Notes: generated by a model from the letters alone, not told the origin. DNA of 64,000 nt from Sphingopyxis sp. (GCA_017745175.1 JAGHZY010000004.1:1-64000), one strand, 5' to 3'; positions 7,531 through 18,005 are shown, counted from the first letter of the stretch. A program made the numbers and translations.

Positions 7531-9645
7531 ATGATCCGCGCCAGCCTTGCCGCGCTTGCCCTCAGCTGCTCCATCACCGCCGTCGCGCTGGCCGCTCCGC
7601 AGGACAAGGACCCCTGGCTCTGGCTCGAGGATATCGAGGGCGCGAAGGCGCTCGACTGGGTCAGGAAGGAAAACGCCGCTACCGACAGACTGATCACCGG
7701 CCGCCCGGGTTTCGAAGCCGACCGCAAGCGCGCACGCGAAATCCTCGACGACGACCGCCAGATCGCCGAACCCGGCGAAGTCATGGGCGACATGATCACC
7801 AATTTCTGGCGCGATGCGGCCAATCCGCGCGGACTGTGGCGCCAGAGCCCGCTCGACGCCTGGCTCGCCGGCAAGCCCGTCTGGACGACGCTGATTGACG
7901 TCGACGCGCTCGGCAAGGCCGAGAAACAGAGCTGGGTCTGGCACGGCGCCGACTGTCTCGCGCCCGATTACAAACGCTGCCTCGTCTCGCTGAGCCCCGG
8001 CGGCACCGACGCCGACATCGTCCGCGAATGGGACCGCACGACCCGGAGCTTCGTCGACGACGGCTTCGTGCTGCCGCAGGCGAAGAGCAGCGTCACATGG
8101 GAAGATGCCGACACCTTGCTCGTCGCAACCGACTATGGCGACGGCAGCATGACCGCATCGGGTTACCCGCGCATCGTCAAGCGCTGGAAGCGCGGTACGC
8201 CGCTGTCGGCCGCGACGACGGTGGCCGAAGGCGAGCAGGCGGATGTCGGCATGAATGTCTTCGCGCTCGTCGACGGCGACAGGCGCTGGCCGATGATCAG
8301 CCGCGGCAAGACCTTCTACACCACCGATTATCTGATCCGCGGCGCCGACGGCGAGACCTATCATTCGACCACCATTCCCGACACCGCGAGCCTGCGCGAC
8401 GTGCTGGACGGTCAGGCGATCGTCTTCCTCAACAAGGATTTTGGCGAGGGCTTTCCCGCCGGCTCGCTGATCTCGCTGTCGCTCGAGGACATGGCGGCCG
8501 ATCGACAGGTGCCGATCATTCCGGTGATGGCGCCGACGAAGGCACAGGCGATCGAGGATGTCTCGGCGACCGACAATATCCTGTGGGTCAAGGCGCTCGA
8601 CGATGTCGAGGGGAAGCTGTTCGCACTGCGCCGCGACCAGCCGAATGGTCGCTGGAGCCAGAAGGAAGTTCCGCTCGCCGCCAACGCGACCGTCAACATC
8701 GCGGGCACGATCGGCAAGCGCGACACCATCCTCGCGAGCGCCGAAACAATGCTGATGCCGCCGACGCTCTACGCCGTGTCCGAAACCGCACCGCCGCAAG
8801 CGGTGCAGAGCCTGCCCGCGACGTTCGACGCCAGCGATATGAGCGTCGAGAAGCGCTTCGCGACGTCCAAGGACGGCACAAAAATCCCCTATTTCATCGC
8901 GCGCAAGAAGGGCACGACCGGCCCCGTCCCCGCGCTCATCCACGCCTATGGCGGGTTCCGCTCGGCGCAGACGCCCGGCTATCTCACGGGACAGCCCTAT
9001 CGCGCCGGCCCGCTCGGCCTGTTCTGGGTCGAGGACGGGAACGCTTATGTCCTCGCCAATATCCGCGGCGGCGGCGAATATGGCCCCGCGTGGCATCAGG
9101 CGGCGCTTCGCGAAAAGCGCCAGAACAGCTTCGACGATCTGCACGCGGTCGCCGAGGACCTGGTGAAGACCGGGGTCAGTGCCAAAGGCAAGATCGCGAT
9201 CTCGGGCCGTTCGAACGGCGGCGTACTCGTCGGCGCGGCGATGACGCAGCGCCCCGATCTCTATGGCGCGGTGATCTCGGGCTCGCCGATCAAGGATATG
9301 TGGCGGTACGACAAGATGCTCGCCGGCGCCTCGTGGGTCGCCGAATATGGCGATCCCGACGTGCCCGAAGACTGGGCCTTCCTGTCGAAATATTCGCCCT
9401 ATCACAACATCCGCAAGGGCGTGAAATACCCCCCGACCTTCCTCTATCTCTCGACCAAGGACGATCGCGTCCACCCCGGCCATGCGCGCAAATTTGCCGC
9501 GCGGTTGATGGAGAACGGCAACCGCGTCTATTATCACGAATATCTGGAGGGCGGCCATTCGGTCGGCGCCGACCATGCCGAGGATGCGGTGCGCGCCGCG
9601 ATGCTCCACGGTTTCCTGCTGCGCGAACTGGTCGAGAGGAAATAG
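7531..9645 (+). CDS. Prolyl oligopeptidase family (S9) serine peptidase, secreted
   Basis: A 704-residue protein with a cleavable signal peptide (to about AVALA, residue 22), an N-terminal propeller starting at DPWLWLEDIEG, and a C-terminal alpha/beta hydrolase domain. The catalytic triad is visible: Ser561 in GRSNGG, Asp645 in KDDRVHPGH and His676 in GGHSVG. It probably cleaves short proline-containing peptides in the periplasm. The frame is open to 7486, but the ATG at 7531 has a good ribosome site (GGGGAGAT) and begins the signal peptide. It ends 11 bases from the convergent regA stop. Confidence 0.9.
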   Translation: MIRASLAALALSCSITAVALAAPQDKDPWLWLEDIEGAKALDWVRKENAATDRLITGRPGFEADRKRAREILDDDRQIAEPGEVMGDMITNFWRDAANPRGLWRQSPLDAWLAGKPVWTTLIDVDALGKAEKQSWVWHGADCLAPDYKRCLVSLSPGGTDADIVREWDRTTRSFVDDGFVLPQAKSSVTWEDADTLLVATDYGDGSMTASGYPRIVKRWKRGTPLSAATTVAEGEQADVGMNVFALVDGDRRWPMISRGKTFYTTDYLIRGADGETYHSTTIPDTASLRDVLDGQAIVFLNKDFGEGFPAGSLISLSLEDMAADRQVPIIPVMAPTKAQAIEDVSATDNILWVKALDDVEGKLFALRRDQPNGRWSQKEVPLAANATVNIAGTIGKRDTILASAETMLMPPTLYAVSETAPPQAVQSLPATFDASDMSVEKRFATSKDGTKIPYFIARKKGTTGPVPALIHAYGGFRSAQTPGYLTGQPYRAGPLGLFWVEDGNAYVLANIRGGGEYGPAWHQAALREKRQNSFDDLHAVAEDLVKTGVSAKGKIAISGRSNGGVLVGAAMTQRPDLYGAVISGSPIKDMWRYDKMLAGASWVAEYGDPDVPEDWAFLSKYSPYHNIRKGVKYPPTFLYLSTKDDRVHPGHARKFAARLMENGNRVYYHEYLEGGHSVGADHAEDAVRAAMLHGFLLRELVERK

Positions 9646-9656
9646 CGGCGCCGCAG

Positions 9657-10193
9657 CTAGCGGATCTGCCTTTTCTCCAGCTTTCGCGCGAGCGTGCGCC
9701 GGTGCATGCCGAGCCGGCGCGCGGTTTCCGAAATGTTGAAATCGGTCTCGACGAGCGTCTGGTGGATATGCTCCCATTCGACGGTCTTGATCGACGAGGG
9801 GCGCGCGTCGAGCGGGGTTTCAACATTGCCCTCCGACCGCTCGAACGCAGCCTCGATATCGTCGGTGTTCGACGGTTTGGCGAGATAATAGGAGGCGCCG
9901 AGCTTGATCGCCTCGACCGCGGTCGCGATGCTCGCAAAGCCCGTCAGCACAACGATCCGCATCGCCGGATCGAGCGCGCGCAGCGCCTGCACGCACGCGA
10001 GTCCCGACGCGCTGCCAAGCTTCAGGTCGACGACCGCATGGCCGGGCCGGAACCCCGTCAGCCGTTCATCCATTTCCTCGGGGCCGTGCGCGACCGCCAC
10101 GGCATAGCCGCGCCGCTCGAACGAGCGCTTGAGCGTCCGCGCGAACGCCTCGTCATCCTCGACGATCAGCAATTGGCGCTGCTCCACGGTCAT
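9657..10193 (-). CDS. regA: Redox response regulator RegA/PrrA/ActR
   Basis: A 178-residue response regulator. The receiver domain has the acidic pair at 13-14, phosphoacceptor Asp56 (AVVDLKLG), the conserved Thr (VLTGFAS) and Lys (YLAKP). After a proline-containing linker comes a Fis-type HTH (ISETARRLGMHRRTLARKL, about residues 154-172), the RegA signature end. RegA is phosphorylated by RegB and controls respiration, carbon and nitrogen genes by redox state. Its ATG overlaps the regB TGA (10190-10193), and it is the last gene of the cyo-surf1-regB-regA run. Confidence 0.93.
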   Translation of the reverse strand: MTVEQRQLLIVEDDEAFARTLKRSFERRGYAVAVAHGPEEMDERLTGFRPGHAVVDLKLGSASGLACVQALRALDPAMRIVVLTGFASIATAVEAIKLGASYYLAKPSNTDDIEAAFERSEGNVETPLDARPSSIKTVEWEHIHQTLVETDFNISETARRLGMHRRTLARKLEKRQIR

Positions 10194-11497
10194 GCCGTTT
10201 CTCCTCCGGGCCGCGCGAGGGCCGAAATGGGCAGGAATATCCGGACCTGCGCCCCCCCCGCGTCGCGGTTCGACACGCTGGCGCCGCCGCCGAGCTTGCG
10301 CAGCACGTTGACCAGCAGGAACAGGCCGAGCCCGCCGCCGGGCCGCCCCTTGGTCGAACGATAGGGCTGGCCGAAATTCTCCAGCATCTCGGGACTGAAA
10401 CCCGGCCCCTGATCGGCGATCTCGATCACCAGCATGTCGCCGTCGCGCAAGGTCGTGAAGCTGGTCCAGTCGGGCGACACCTCGGCCGCATTGTCGAGGA
10501 CGTTGCCGATCACCTGCCTGAGCGCCGGGTCCGACACGATCGCGACGTCGACGCCGAAGCGGTCGTTGAATTCGACCGTGCCCGGACGGCGCACAGCGCG
10601 GGTGTGCGCGACGATCTCGTTGAACGAGGTTCGCATCGTCGTGAGCTGCGGCGCCTCGCCGCGCGCCTCGCCCGCCGACATCAAAATGCCGCTGACGATG
10701 GCCTTGCAGCGCTGGACGGCGGTGTCCATGTCGGCAAGGTCTTCCTGAAGCTCGCGGTCATCCTGCAAGCGCGGCGCCGCCTTCCAGTCGCCGATCAGCA
10801 CCGACAGCGTCGACAGCGGCGTCCCGAGCTCGTGCGCCGCGCCCGACGCGAGCAGGCCCATGCGCACGATATGGTCCTCTTCGGCCGCGCGCTGACGGCT
10901 TGCCGCGAGCGCGGCATCGCTGTCGCGAAGATTGCGGTTGATCCGCGTAACGAAGGCGACAAACAGCACCGCAATCAGCAGGAAACAGACGAAGCTGCCC
11001 TTCAGATACAGCCCCATCGGATCGTCGGCATAAGCGGGCGGCAGCACGAGCGGCGTCGGATCGATACGCAGCGCGGCGAGCGCCGCAAGCGCCGCGACGA
11101 CGATCGTCCATGACGAGCGCGGCGTGAGCAGGATCGCGCCGATCACGACCTGCAGCAGGAACAGCGAGGCGAAGGGATTGACGAGCCCGCCGCTGTGATG
11201 AAGTTGCCAGCCGAGCGCGGCAACGTCGAACAGCAGTACCGCGGTCAGTTCGGCATTGGTGACGCCGCGGCCGCGGCGCAGCAGGGCGATGCTCATGAAG
11301 TTGATGGCAACCAGCACCATGATCGCGGCGAGCAGCGGCGCCTGCGGCAGCGCGATGCCCATTGGACCGCTGACGATCCCGATCGTCGCGAGCTGCCCCC
11401 CGACCGCAAGCCAGCGCAGCTGGATCAGCAGCGTCATGTTGCGGCGGCCCGCAGGAGCCCGGACGGGCACGGCCGGCAGGATCGTCGATTGGGTCAT
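10190..11497 (-). CDS. regB: Redox sensor histidine kinase RegB/PrrB/ActS
   Basis: A 435-residue membrane kinase with about six N-terminal transmembrane segments. The quinone-sensing motif GGLVNPF (GGxxNPF, residues 103-109) lies between two of them. The H-box HELGTPLST carries phospho-His222, and Cys264 in QRCK is placed as the redox-active cysteine of Rhodobacter RegB (His225, Cys265 as I recall). ATP-binding boxes GNVLDNAAEVS, DQGPGF and GGLGLFL follow. The start at 11497 overlaps the surf1 stop (ATGA); a longer open frame to 11722 is only surf1 antiphase sequence. Confidence 0.92.
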   Translation of the reverse strand: MTQSTILPAVPVRAPAGRRNMTLLIQLRWLAVGGQLATIGIVSGPMGIALPQAPLLAAIMVLVAINFMSIALLRRGRGVTNAELTAVLLFDVAALGWQLHHSGGLVNPFASLFLLQVVIGAILLTPRSSWTIVVAALAALAALRIDPTPLVLPPAYADDPMGLYLKGSFVCFLLIAVLFVAFVTRINRNLRDSDAALAASRQRAAEEDHIVRMGLLASGAAHELGTPLSTLSVLIGDWKAAPRLQDDRELQEDLADMDTAVQRCKAIVSGILMSAGEARGEAPQLTTMRTSFNEIVAHTRAVRRPGTVEFNDRFGVDVAIVSDPALRQVIGNVLDNAAEVSPDWTSFTTLRDGDMLVIEIADQGPGFSPEMLENFGQPYRSTKGRPGGGLGLFLLVNVLRKLGGGASVSNRDAGGAQVRIFLPISALARPGGETA

Positions 11498-12198
11498 CGA
11501 TCCCGGATACGCCACAGCCGCCACGCAAAAAAGAGGCTGAGCGCGCAAAGCGCGAACCAGGTCAACGCATAAACGAGATGATTGTCGGGAAAGCGCACTA
11601 TGGTCAGCCCCCCGACCGGATAACCGCCGGGGTTCGGCGACGCATCGGCGTCGACGAAATAGGGCGCGACGTTGGCCAGCCCTCTCGCTTTTGCGATCGC
11701 TCCGACGTCGCGCGAGAACCATCGGTCAGCCACGGGATTGTTCGAGCGAAGGAAGGCGCCCTCGGGCTCGGTGGCGCGCAACAGGCCCGTCACCCTGATC
11801 GTGCCCGCGACATTGCCCTCCGTCCGCGCCGTCGCATCGCGCCGGTCCTTCGGCACGAACCCGCGATTGACGAGCAAGGTGAACCCGGGTGTTTCGAGCG
11901 GCGTCAGCACCCAGAAGCCCGGCCCCCGATCGGTCACCGCCTGAACGAGCGTTTCACGATCGTGCCGGAACACGCCCGTTGCGGTCACGCGGCGGTAGGC
12001 ATCTGTCCTTGAATTGACGGTATCCCACGCCCCCGGCCCCGGAGCCGCCACCGGAACCGCATGGACGCGCGCCTCGACCGCCGCGACCAGCTCATGCTTC
12101 CAGACGCGGCGTTCGAGCTGCCACACGCCGAGCGCGGCGAGACTGATCGCCGCGATCAGCGCCGCCGCGGCAAAGGCCGCGCGGCGGGTGCGTGTCAC
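11494..12198 (-). CDS. SURF1 family oxidase assembly protein
   Basis: A 234-residue protein with one transmembrane helix near each end (about residues 7-27 and 205-225) and a periplasmic middle part, the SURF1 layout: LGVWQLERR after the first helix, LLVNRGFVP and the closing HLVYALTWFALC helix. SURF1 helps insert heme into heme-copper oxidases. Encoded inside a quinol oxidase operon it is likely the quinol-oxidase-specific paralogue (Surf1q of Paracoccus, recalled). I chose the GTG at 12196-12198, which overlaps the cyoD TGA as GTGA; the frame is open further upstream but that is cyoD sequence. Confidence 0.88.
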   Translation of the reverse strand: MTRTRRAAFAAAALIAAISLAALGVWQLERRVWKHELVAAVEARVHAVPVAAPGPGAWDTVNSRTDAYRRVTATGVFRHDRETLVQAVTDRGPGFWVLTPLETPGFTLLVNRGFVPKDRRDATARTEGNVAGTIRVTGLLRATEPEGAFLRSNNPVADRWFSRDVGAIAKARGLANVAPYFVDADASPNPGGYPVGGLTIVRFPDNHLVYALTWFALCALSLFFAWRLWRIRDR

Positions 12199-12581
12199 GG
12201 CACCTGACCCGTAACCTGACTTGTCGGCTCGTGCGGCATCGGCATCATGTTGGTATTGAGGTGGTGCATCACCCACAGCGAGCCCGCGAGCATGATCACG
12301 ACGACGATGATCGTGAAGACGAGCGAGGTCAGCGACCAGCCGCCTTCGGCCTTCGGCGTCATGTGGAGGAAGAAGACCATGTGGACGACGATCTGCACCA
12401 CCGCGAAACCCATGATGATCGCGCCCGTCGCGCCGGCGCTCAGCGGCATCGTCATTACCAGCCAGAAGGGGATCGCGGTCAGGATCACCGACAGGACGAA
12501 GCCGACGACATAGTCGCGCATCGACGCGTGCGGCATCTCGATCTCGTTGTGATCGTGCGCGGCGTGGGGATCGGCGCTCAT
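12195..12581 (-). CDS. cyoD: Cytochrome bo3 ubiquinol oxidase subunit IV
   Basis: A 128-residue protein with a histidine-rich N-terminus, three transmembrane helices (about residues 24-44, 51-73 and 87-107) and the family motif HMVFFLHM. Subunit IV is a small helper thought to support CuB binding during assembly of the oxidase. Its start overlaps the cyoC stop (ATGA at 12578-12581) and its stop overlaps surf1. The histidine- and methionine-rich tail is longer than in E. coli CyoD (about 109 residues, recalled). Confidence 0.9.
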   Translation of the reverse strand: MSADPHAAHDHNEIEMPHASMRDYVVGFVLSVILTAIPFWLVMTMPLSAGATGAIIMGFAVVQIVVHMVFFLHMTPKAEGGWSLTSLVFTIIVVVIMLAGSLWVMHHLNTNMMPMPHEPTSQVTGQVP

Positions 12582-13219
12582 CGCAGCACTCCCATCAGAT
12601 AGACAAAGGTGAAGACGCCGATCCACACGACGTCGAGGAAGTGCCAGAACATGCTGAGACACATCACGCGGCGCTTGTTCGCCGCGATCAGCCCGTGCTT
12701 CGACAGCTGGAACATCAAAGTCACCAGCCAGACGATGCCGAACGTGACGTGCAGCCCGTGCGTACCGACCAGCGTGAAGAAGCTCGACAGGAAGGCACTG
12801 CGCTGCGGTCCTGCGCCGATCTCGATCAGATGGTGGAATTCGTAAAGCTCGATCCCGAGGAAGGCGAGCCCGAACAGCGCGGTGACCGCCAGCCACAGCT
12901 GGACGCCCTTCACCTTGCCCTGCTGCATCTGCAGCACCGCAAAACCATAGGTGATAGACGAAAAAAGCAGCATCGCGGTGTTGAGCGCGATGAGTTTCAG
13001 GTCGAACAGATCCTTCGGCGACGGGCCCGCGGCATAGCTGCCGCCGAGCACCGCATAGCAGGCGAAGAGGATCGCGAAGATGAGGCAATCGCTCATCAGA
13101 TAGATCCAGAAGCCCAGCATCGTGCTGTGCCCCTCGGGATGCGCATGCTCGTCGAGATCGTAGAACTGGACGGGTTCGTCCGCGGTCAAAGCGTTCGCTG
13201 TCATGGTGGGGACACTCAT
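12578..13219 (-). CDS. cyoC: Cytochrome bo3 ubiquinol oxidase subunit III
   Basis: A 213-residue protein with five transmembrane helices and the subunit III pattern ([10 protein letters not shown] near the N-terminus; [14 protein letters not shown] in the middle; [16 protein letters not shown] at the end). It has no redox centre and stabilises proton uptake in subunit I. The ATG at 13219 (MSVPTM) has GGAG about ten bases upstream; another ATG at 13204 is possible. The gap to the cyoB stop is four bases. Confidence 0.92.
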   Translation of the reverse strand: MSVPTMTANALTADEPVQFYDLDEHAHPEGHSTMLGFWIYLMSDCLIFAILFACYAVLGGSYAAGPSPKDLFDLKLIALNTAMLLFSSITYGFAVLQMQQGKVKGVQLWLAVTALFGLAFLGIELYEFHHLIEIGAGPQRSAFLSSFFTLVGTHGLHVTFGIVWLVTLMFQLSKHGLIAANKRRVMCLSMFWHFLDVVWIGVFTFVYLMGVLR

Positions 13220-13223
13220 CGCA

Positions 13224-15233
13224 TCAGGCTCCGGCCGCCAGCTGGCGGGTGCGCGCTTCCTCGACCGCCGTGACCGTCGCCGCCGGAATGTCGAAATCGC
13301 GCTTGTAGTTGAAGGTGTGATAGATCGCGCCGACGATCGTCGCGGCAAAGCTCAGCGCCACGAGCCACCAGATGTGCCAGACGAGCGCGAAACCCATGAC
13401 GAGGCAGAAGCCCGACAGGATCATCCCCGTGCCGGTGTTGCTCGGCATATGGATGTCGCGATAGCCATCGACCGGGCGCTGATGCCCGCGCGTCTTCATG
13501 TCGTACCAAGCATCGAGGTCGTGGATCACCGGCGTGAAGGCGAAATTATAGTCGGGCGGCGGCGAACTGGTCGCCCATTCAAGCGTGCGCCCTTCCCACG
13601 GATCGCCGCTTTCCTCACGCAGCTCCTTGCGGCGCCAGATGCTCACCGCGAACTGGACGAGCATCGCGCCGATCCCAGCCGCGATGATTGCTGCGCCGAT
13701 CCCCGCGATCACGAACCAGATTTGCAGGCTCGGATCGTCGAACACGCGCATCCGCCGCGTCACGCCCATCAGGCCGAGGATATAGAGCGGCGTGAAGGCG
13801 ACCCAGAAGCCGACGACCCAGCACCAGAAGCTGATCTTGCCCCAGAAGACGTCGAGCTTGAAACCGAACGCCTTGGGCCACCAGTAGTTGATCGCCGCGA
13901 ACAGGCCGAACAGGACGCCGCCGATGATCACATTGTGGAAATGCGCGATCAGGAACAGCGAGTTGTGCAGCACGAAGTCGGCGGGCGGCACCGCGAGCAG
14001 CACCCCTGTCATGCCGCCGATGACGAAGGTCAGCATGAAGGCGATCGTCCACATCATCGGCAGTTCGAAGCGGATGCGACCGCGGTACATGGTGAACAGC
14101 CAGTTGAAGAGCTTGGCCCCCGTCGGGATCGAGATCACCATCGTCGTGATGCCGAAGAAGCTGTTGACGCTCGCGCCCGACCCCATGGTGAAGAAATGGT
14201 GCAGCCAGACGAGGTACGACAGGATCGTGATGCAGATCGTCGCATAGACCATCGAGGTATAGCCGAAGAGCCTTTTGCCCGAGAAGGTCGAGGTGACTTC
14301 GGAGAAGACACCGAACAGCGGCAACACGAGGATATAGACCTCGGGGTGACCCCAGATCCAGATCAGGTTCACATACATCATCGGCGATCCGCCGAGATCG
14401 TTGGTGAAGAAATTGGTCCCGACATAGCGGTCGAGCGTCAGCAGCACGAGCGTCGCGGTCAGGATCGGGAAGGAGGCGACGATCAGGATGTTCGCGCAAA
14501 GGCTCGTCCACGTAAAGACGGGCATCTTCATCAGCCCCATGCCCGGCGCGCGCAGCTTCAGGATCGTGACGATCAGGTTGATGCCCGACAATGTGGTGCC
14601 GACGCCGGCTATCTGTAAGCCCCAGATATAATAGTCGACGCCGACATTGGGGCTGTAGGCGATCCCCGACAGCGGTGGATAGGCCAGCCAGCCGGTCTGG
14701 GCATATTCGCCGACGAACAGCGAGATCATCGTCAGCACGGCGCCCGCGGTCGTCATCCAGAAGCTGAAATTGTTGAGGAAGGGGAAGCTGACGTCACGCG
14801 CGCCGATCTGCAGCGGCACGACATAGTTCATCAGCCCGGTAATGAACGGCATCGCGACGAAGAAAATCATGATCACGCCGTGCGCGGTGAACACCTGATC
14901 ATAATGGTGCGGCGTCAGATAGCCTTCGGACCCGCCGAAAGCCATCGCCTGCTGCAGCCGCATCATGATCGCGTCGGCAAAGCCGCGCAGGAACATGATG
15001 AGCCCGAGGATCATGTACATGATCCCGATGCGCTTGTGGTCGACGGTCGTGAACCACTCGGTCCACAAATAGCCCCAGAGGCGGAATTTGGTGATCAGGC
15101 CGAGGACGGCGATGCCGCCGAGGACGACGCCGATGAAGGTGACGACGAGGATCGGCTCGTGGAGCGGCAGCGCCTCGAGCGACAGCTTGCCGAGGATCGG
15201 ACCGGTTTCGGGTGCGGGATGCGGGATAGTCAT
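13224..15233 (-). CDS. cyoB: Cytochrome bo3 ubiquinol oxidase subunit I
   Basis: A 669-residue catalytic subunit with about 15 transmembrane helices. All metal ligands are visible: the low-spin heme histidine in [11 protein letters not shown], the CuB His and cross-linked Tyr in [12 protein letters not shown], the two CuB histidines in [10 protein letters not shown], and the heme histidines in [13 protein letters not shown]. It oxidises ubiquinol, reduces oxygen to water and pumps protons. The length matches E. coli CyoB (663). It follows cyoA by 17 bases. Confidence 0.96.
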   Translation of the reverse strand: MTIPHPAPETGPILGKLSLEALPLHEPILVVTFIGVVLGGIAVLGLITKFRLWGYLWTEWFTTVDHKRIGIMYMILGLIMFLRGFADAIMMRLQQAMAFGGSEGYLTPHHYDQVFTAHGVIMIFFVAMPFITGLMNYVVPLQIGARDVSFPFLNNFSFWMTTAGAVLTMISLFVGEYAQTGWLAYPPLSGIAYSPNVGVDYYIWGLQIAGVGTTLSGINLIVTILKLRAPGMGLMKMPVFTWTSLCANILIVASFPILTATLVLLTLDRYVGTNFFTNDLGGSPMMYVNLIWIWGHPEVYILVLPLFGVFSEVTSTFSGKRLFGYTSMVYATICITILSYLVWLHHFFTMGSGASVNSFFGITTMVISIPTGAKLFNWLFTMYRGRIRFELPMMWTIAFMLTFVIGGMTGVLLAVPPADFVLHNSLFLIAHFHNVIIGGVLFGLFAAINYWWPKAFGFKLDVFWGKISFWCWVVGFWVAFTPLYILGLMGVTRRMRVFDDPSLQIWFVIAGIGAAIIAAGIGAMLVQFAVSIWRRKELREESGDPWEGRTLEWATSSPPPDYNFAFTPVIHDLDAWYDMKTRGHQRPVDGYRDIHMPSNTGTGMILSGFCLVMGFALVWHIWWLVALSFAATIVGAIYHTFNYKRDFDIPAATVTAVEEARTRQLAAGA

Positions 15234-15250
15234 GGGTATCTCGGGCTCGT

Positions 15251-16435
15251 TCAGGACAGCGGGCGTTCGGCGGCAGCGGGTGCGCGCAGCGCCGTGCGTT
15301 CGGGCTTGGACGGATGGGGAAGCCCCTCACCCTTCAGCTTTTCGGGCGCGACCGGCTTCGCATCGGGGCGGTCGTTCGACATGACCGGCGAGCTGCAATA
15401 AGCTGCGACATAGCGCATGCTCCAGCGCGCCGCATCGACGGTGCCACGCGCGGCGAACTTGTCATAGGTGACCTGCCGGACATTGCCGATACCCGCGATG
15501 CCCGCGCCGCCCTTGGCGTCGAGCGACATCATGTCGTGCATGCACATCTTTCCGGGCTCGACGCACATATTGACGACCGCGTCGAACAGCTGCGGATCGC
15601 TCGCGGCAAAGCGGCGGACGGGTTCCTTGTGCGTCGGCTTTTCGAGCTTCAGATAGGTATTGCGGCTGAGGTCGCCTTCGGCCGACGCCTTCGTCGCCGC
15701 GACCCATTTGTCAAACTCGCCGGCGGGCAGGCTCTTCACCGCGAAGCGCATGTTCGAAAAGCCCCAACCCGAATAATTGGCCGAGAAGCCGGTATAGTCG
15801 CCGGTCTTGTCGAACACGCCGTGCAGCTTGGTTTCCATGCCCGGCATCGCGTAGATCTGTCCCGCGAGCGCGGGAACGTAAAAGCTGTTCATCACCGACG
15901 AGGAGGAGATGCGGAACCGGACCGGCCGGTTCACCGGCAGCGCCAGCTCGTTCACTGTCGCCACTCCCTGTTCGGGATAGATGAACAGCCATTTCCAGTC
16001 GAGCGCGACGACCTGCACGTCGAGCGGCTTCGCTTCCGCCGCGACGGGCTGCCCCGGCCCCGTTCGCGCGAGCGGGCGATACGGATCGAGCAAATGCGTC
16101 GCCACCCACGTCACCGCGCCAAGACAGATGATGATCAGGAGCGGCGCCGACCAGATGACGAGTTCGAGCTGCGTCGAATGGTCCCAGTCGGGCCTGTATG
16201 TCGCCTCCTTGTTCGACGCGCGATATTTCCATGCGAAAAAGATCGTCAGCCCCATCACCGGCACGATGATCAGCAGCATCAGCACGGTCGACAGGACGAT
16301 CAGGTCGCCCTGCTGGCGCGCAACGTCGCCGGCGGGATCGAGCACGATCAGCCCGCAACCCGAAAGCGAGGGCAGCGCGGCGAGCAGCGGCAGGAGCCGC
16401 AATCGGGCGGAAAAACGGGGGAGATTGCTTGGCAT
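15251..16435 (-). CDS. cyoA: Cytochrome bo3 ubiquinol oxidase subunit II
   Basis: A 394-residue lipoprotein (LSGC lipobox, Cys27) with two transmembrane helices (about 46-66 and 85-110) and a periplasmic cupredoxin domain that contains [11 protein letters not shown] and [12 protein letters not shown]. The CuA ligand set of cytochrome c oxidases is absent, as expected for a quinol oxidase. It is longer than E. coli CyoA (315 residues) because of a C-terminal extension of about 80 residues. It is the first gene of the operon; an excellent ribosome site (AAAGGAGG) lies just upstream, and the promoter region has a short dyad at 16473-16485. Confidence 0.93.
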   Translation of the reverse strand: MPSNLPRFSARLRLLPLLAALPSLSGCGLIVLDPAGDVARQQGDLIVLSTVLMLLIIVPVMGLTIFFAWKYRASNKEATYRPDWDHSTQLELVIWSAPLLIIICLGAVTWVATHLLDPYRPLARTGPGQPVAAEAKPLDVQVVALDWKWLFIYPEQGVATVNELALPVNRPVRFRISSSSVMNSFYVPALAGQIYAMPGMETKLHGVFDKTGDYTGFSANYSGWGFSNMRFAVKSLPAGEFDKWVAATKASAEGDLSRNTYLKLEKPTHKEPVRRFAASDPQLFDAVVNMCVEPGKMCMHDMMSLDAKGGAGIAGIGNVRQVTYDKFAARGTVDAARWSMRYVAAYCSSPVMSNDRPDAKPVAPEKLKGEGLPHPSKPERTALRAPAAAERPLS

Positions 16436-16472
16436 GATGCGCGCCTAGGCCTCCTTTGTTGCACTGCACATA

Positions 16473-16485
16473 GGACATTTTGTCC
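16473..16485. promoter_or_regulatory. Short dyad upstream of the cyo operon
   Basis: GGACA-TTT-TGTCC, an exact 5-bp inverted repeat, lies 38 bases before the cyoA start in the 169-base region shared with the divergent MFS gene. It could be an operator for an oxygen- or redox-responsive regulator (RegA is an obvious suspect), but RegA sites are degenerate and the dyad is short, so this may be chance. Confidence 0.3.
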
Positions 16486-16604
16486 AATCCCGCGACCGCT
16501 CTTCATCGCGCAGGGGCATTTTCATTCCGGGCGCTTTTGCCCTATGACCGACTCGTGCCGCCGCATCCTGTCCTGCGAACGGCGCCAGCTCAAGGATTGT
16601 TGCC

Positions 16605-17939
16605 ATGGCTGCCGACACCGTTCCCACAACCGAGGCCGAACGCGACGCTCGCGCCCTCCACGGCTCCGAGGGTGGTGGACATCGCATCGACCCCGCCGAG
16701 ATCGCGATTGGCGTCATCATCGGGCGGACGTCCGAATTTTTCGACTTCTTCGTCTATGCCATCGCGTCGGTGCTGGTGTTCCCGAAGCTCGTCTTCCCGC
16801 ATCTCGACCCGCTGACGGGAACGCTCTGGTCGTTCGCGATCTTCGCGCTCGCCTTTGTGTCGCGCCCTGTCGGCACGATCATCTTCACCGCGATCGACCG
16901 CGCTTATGGGCGCGGCGCAAAGCTGACGGTCGCGCTCTTCCTGCTCGGCGGATCGACCGCCGCAATCGCCTTCCTGCCGAGCTATGAATCGGTCGGCATC
17001 GGCGCGGCCTTGCTCCTCGCGCTGTTCCGCATGGGTCAGGGCGTCGCGCTCGGCGGGTCGTGGGACGGCCTCGCTTCCCTGCTCGCGATCAACGCGCCGG
17101 AAAACCGCCGCGGCTGGTACGCGATGATCCCGCAGCTCGGTGCGCCGCTCGGCCTGATCGTCGCCAGCCTGCTCTTCATGTTCCTGATCGCCGCGCTGCC
17201 GGCGGAGGATTTCCTCGCGTGGGGCTGGCGCTACCCCTTCTTCGTCGCCTTTGCGATCAACGTCGTCGCGCTCTTCGCGCGGCTGCGCATCGTCGTGACC
17301 CCCGAATATGCCGAGCTGTTCGAAAACCGCGAGCTCGAGCCGGCGCCCCTGCTCGAAACCGTGCGGTCGGAATGGAAGACGATCGTCATCGGCACCTTCG
17401 CGCCGCTCGCCAGCTTCGCGATGTTCCACATGGTTACCGTCTATCCGCTCTCGTGGGTCTTCCTCTTCACCGACGAAACACCGGTACGCTTCCTGATGAT
17501 CGAGGCGATCGCCGCGGTCGTCGGCGTCGCATCGATCATCGCCTCGGGGATTCTTGCCGACCGCGTCGGCCGCCGCACGCTGCTCGGCGTCACCGCCGCG
17601 GCGATCGCGGCGTTCAGCGGCTTCGCGCCGCAACTGCTCGACGCGGGCGAGTTCGGCGAGGCGGCGTTCATGATCCTCGGCTTCGCCCTGCTCGGCCTGT
17701 CGTTCGGCCAGTCGTCGGGCGCGCTCTCGTCGAACTTCCAGCCGCGCCACCGCTATACGGGATCGGCCTTCACCTCCGATCTCGCCTGGCTGTTCGGCGC
17801 GGGCTTCGCACCGATGGTCGCGCTCTGGCTGTCGAGCCGGTTCGGGTTGATCGCCGCGGGCGCCTATCTGCTCTCGGGCGCGATCGTCACCCTCGTCGCG
17901 CTGTGGCTCAACCGCGAACTCGCCAGCACGATCGACTGA
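16605..17939 (+). CDS. MFS transporter, metabolite:proton symporter-like
   Basis: A 444-residue membrane protein with 12 predicted helices. The N-terminal pattern (IGVIIGRTSEFFDFFVYAIAS, shortened) and SRPVGTIIF, followed by DRAYGRGAKL and QGVALGGSWDG, match the metabolite:H+ symporter branch that includes ShiA, ProP and KgtP. The substrate is likely a small organic acid but cannot be specified. It is divergent from cyoA. A short UUCG hairpin (17949-17962) follows the stop. Confidence 0.82.
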   Translation: MAADTVPTTEAERDARALHGSEGGGHRIDPAEIAIGVIIGRTSEFFDFFVYAIASVLVFPKLVFPHLDPLTGTLWSFAIFALAFVSRPVGTIIFTAIDRAYGRGAKLTVALFLLGGSTAAIAFLPSYESVGIGAALLLALFRMGQGVALGGSWDGLASLLAINAPENRRGWYAMIPQLGAPLGLIVASLLFMFLIAALPAEDFLAWGWRYPFFVAFAINVVALFARLRIVVTPEYAELFENRELEPAPLLETVRSEWKTIVIGTFAPLASFAMFHMVTVYPLSWVFLFTDETPVRFLMIEAIAAVVGVASIIASGILADRVGRRTLLGVTAAAIAAFSGFAPQLLDAGEFGEAAFMILGFALLGLSFGQSSGALSSNFQPRHRYTGSAFTSDLAWLFGAGFAPMVALWLSSRFGLIAAGAYLLSGAIVTLVALWLNRELASTID

Positions 17940-17948
17940 TCGACGGAA

Positions 17949-17962
17949 CGGCCTTCGGGCCG
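17949..17962. terminator. UUCG tetraloop hairpin between convergent genes
   Basis: CGGCC-TTCG-GGCCG lies 10 bases after the MFS stop and before the convergent small gene. The stem is only five pairs and has no T run, so termination is uncertain. Confidence 0.35.
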
Positions 17963-18005
17963 CCTATGCCGCGTGTTGATGGCAGCGCGTGGGCGGGGTG
18001 GCGCG

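Noticed and set aside
7492..10364. Large open frames on both strands over the S9 peptidase (761 codons minus, 778 codons plus in another frame)
   Set aside because: The peptidase triad, signal peptide and ribosome site identify the real frame.
16473..16485. FNR-type box before cyoA
   Set aside because: GGACA-TTT-TGTCC lacks the TTGAT-N4-ATCAA pattern; kept only as an unassigned dyad.
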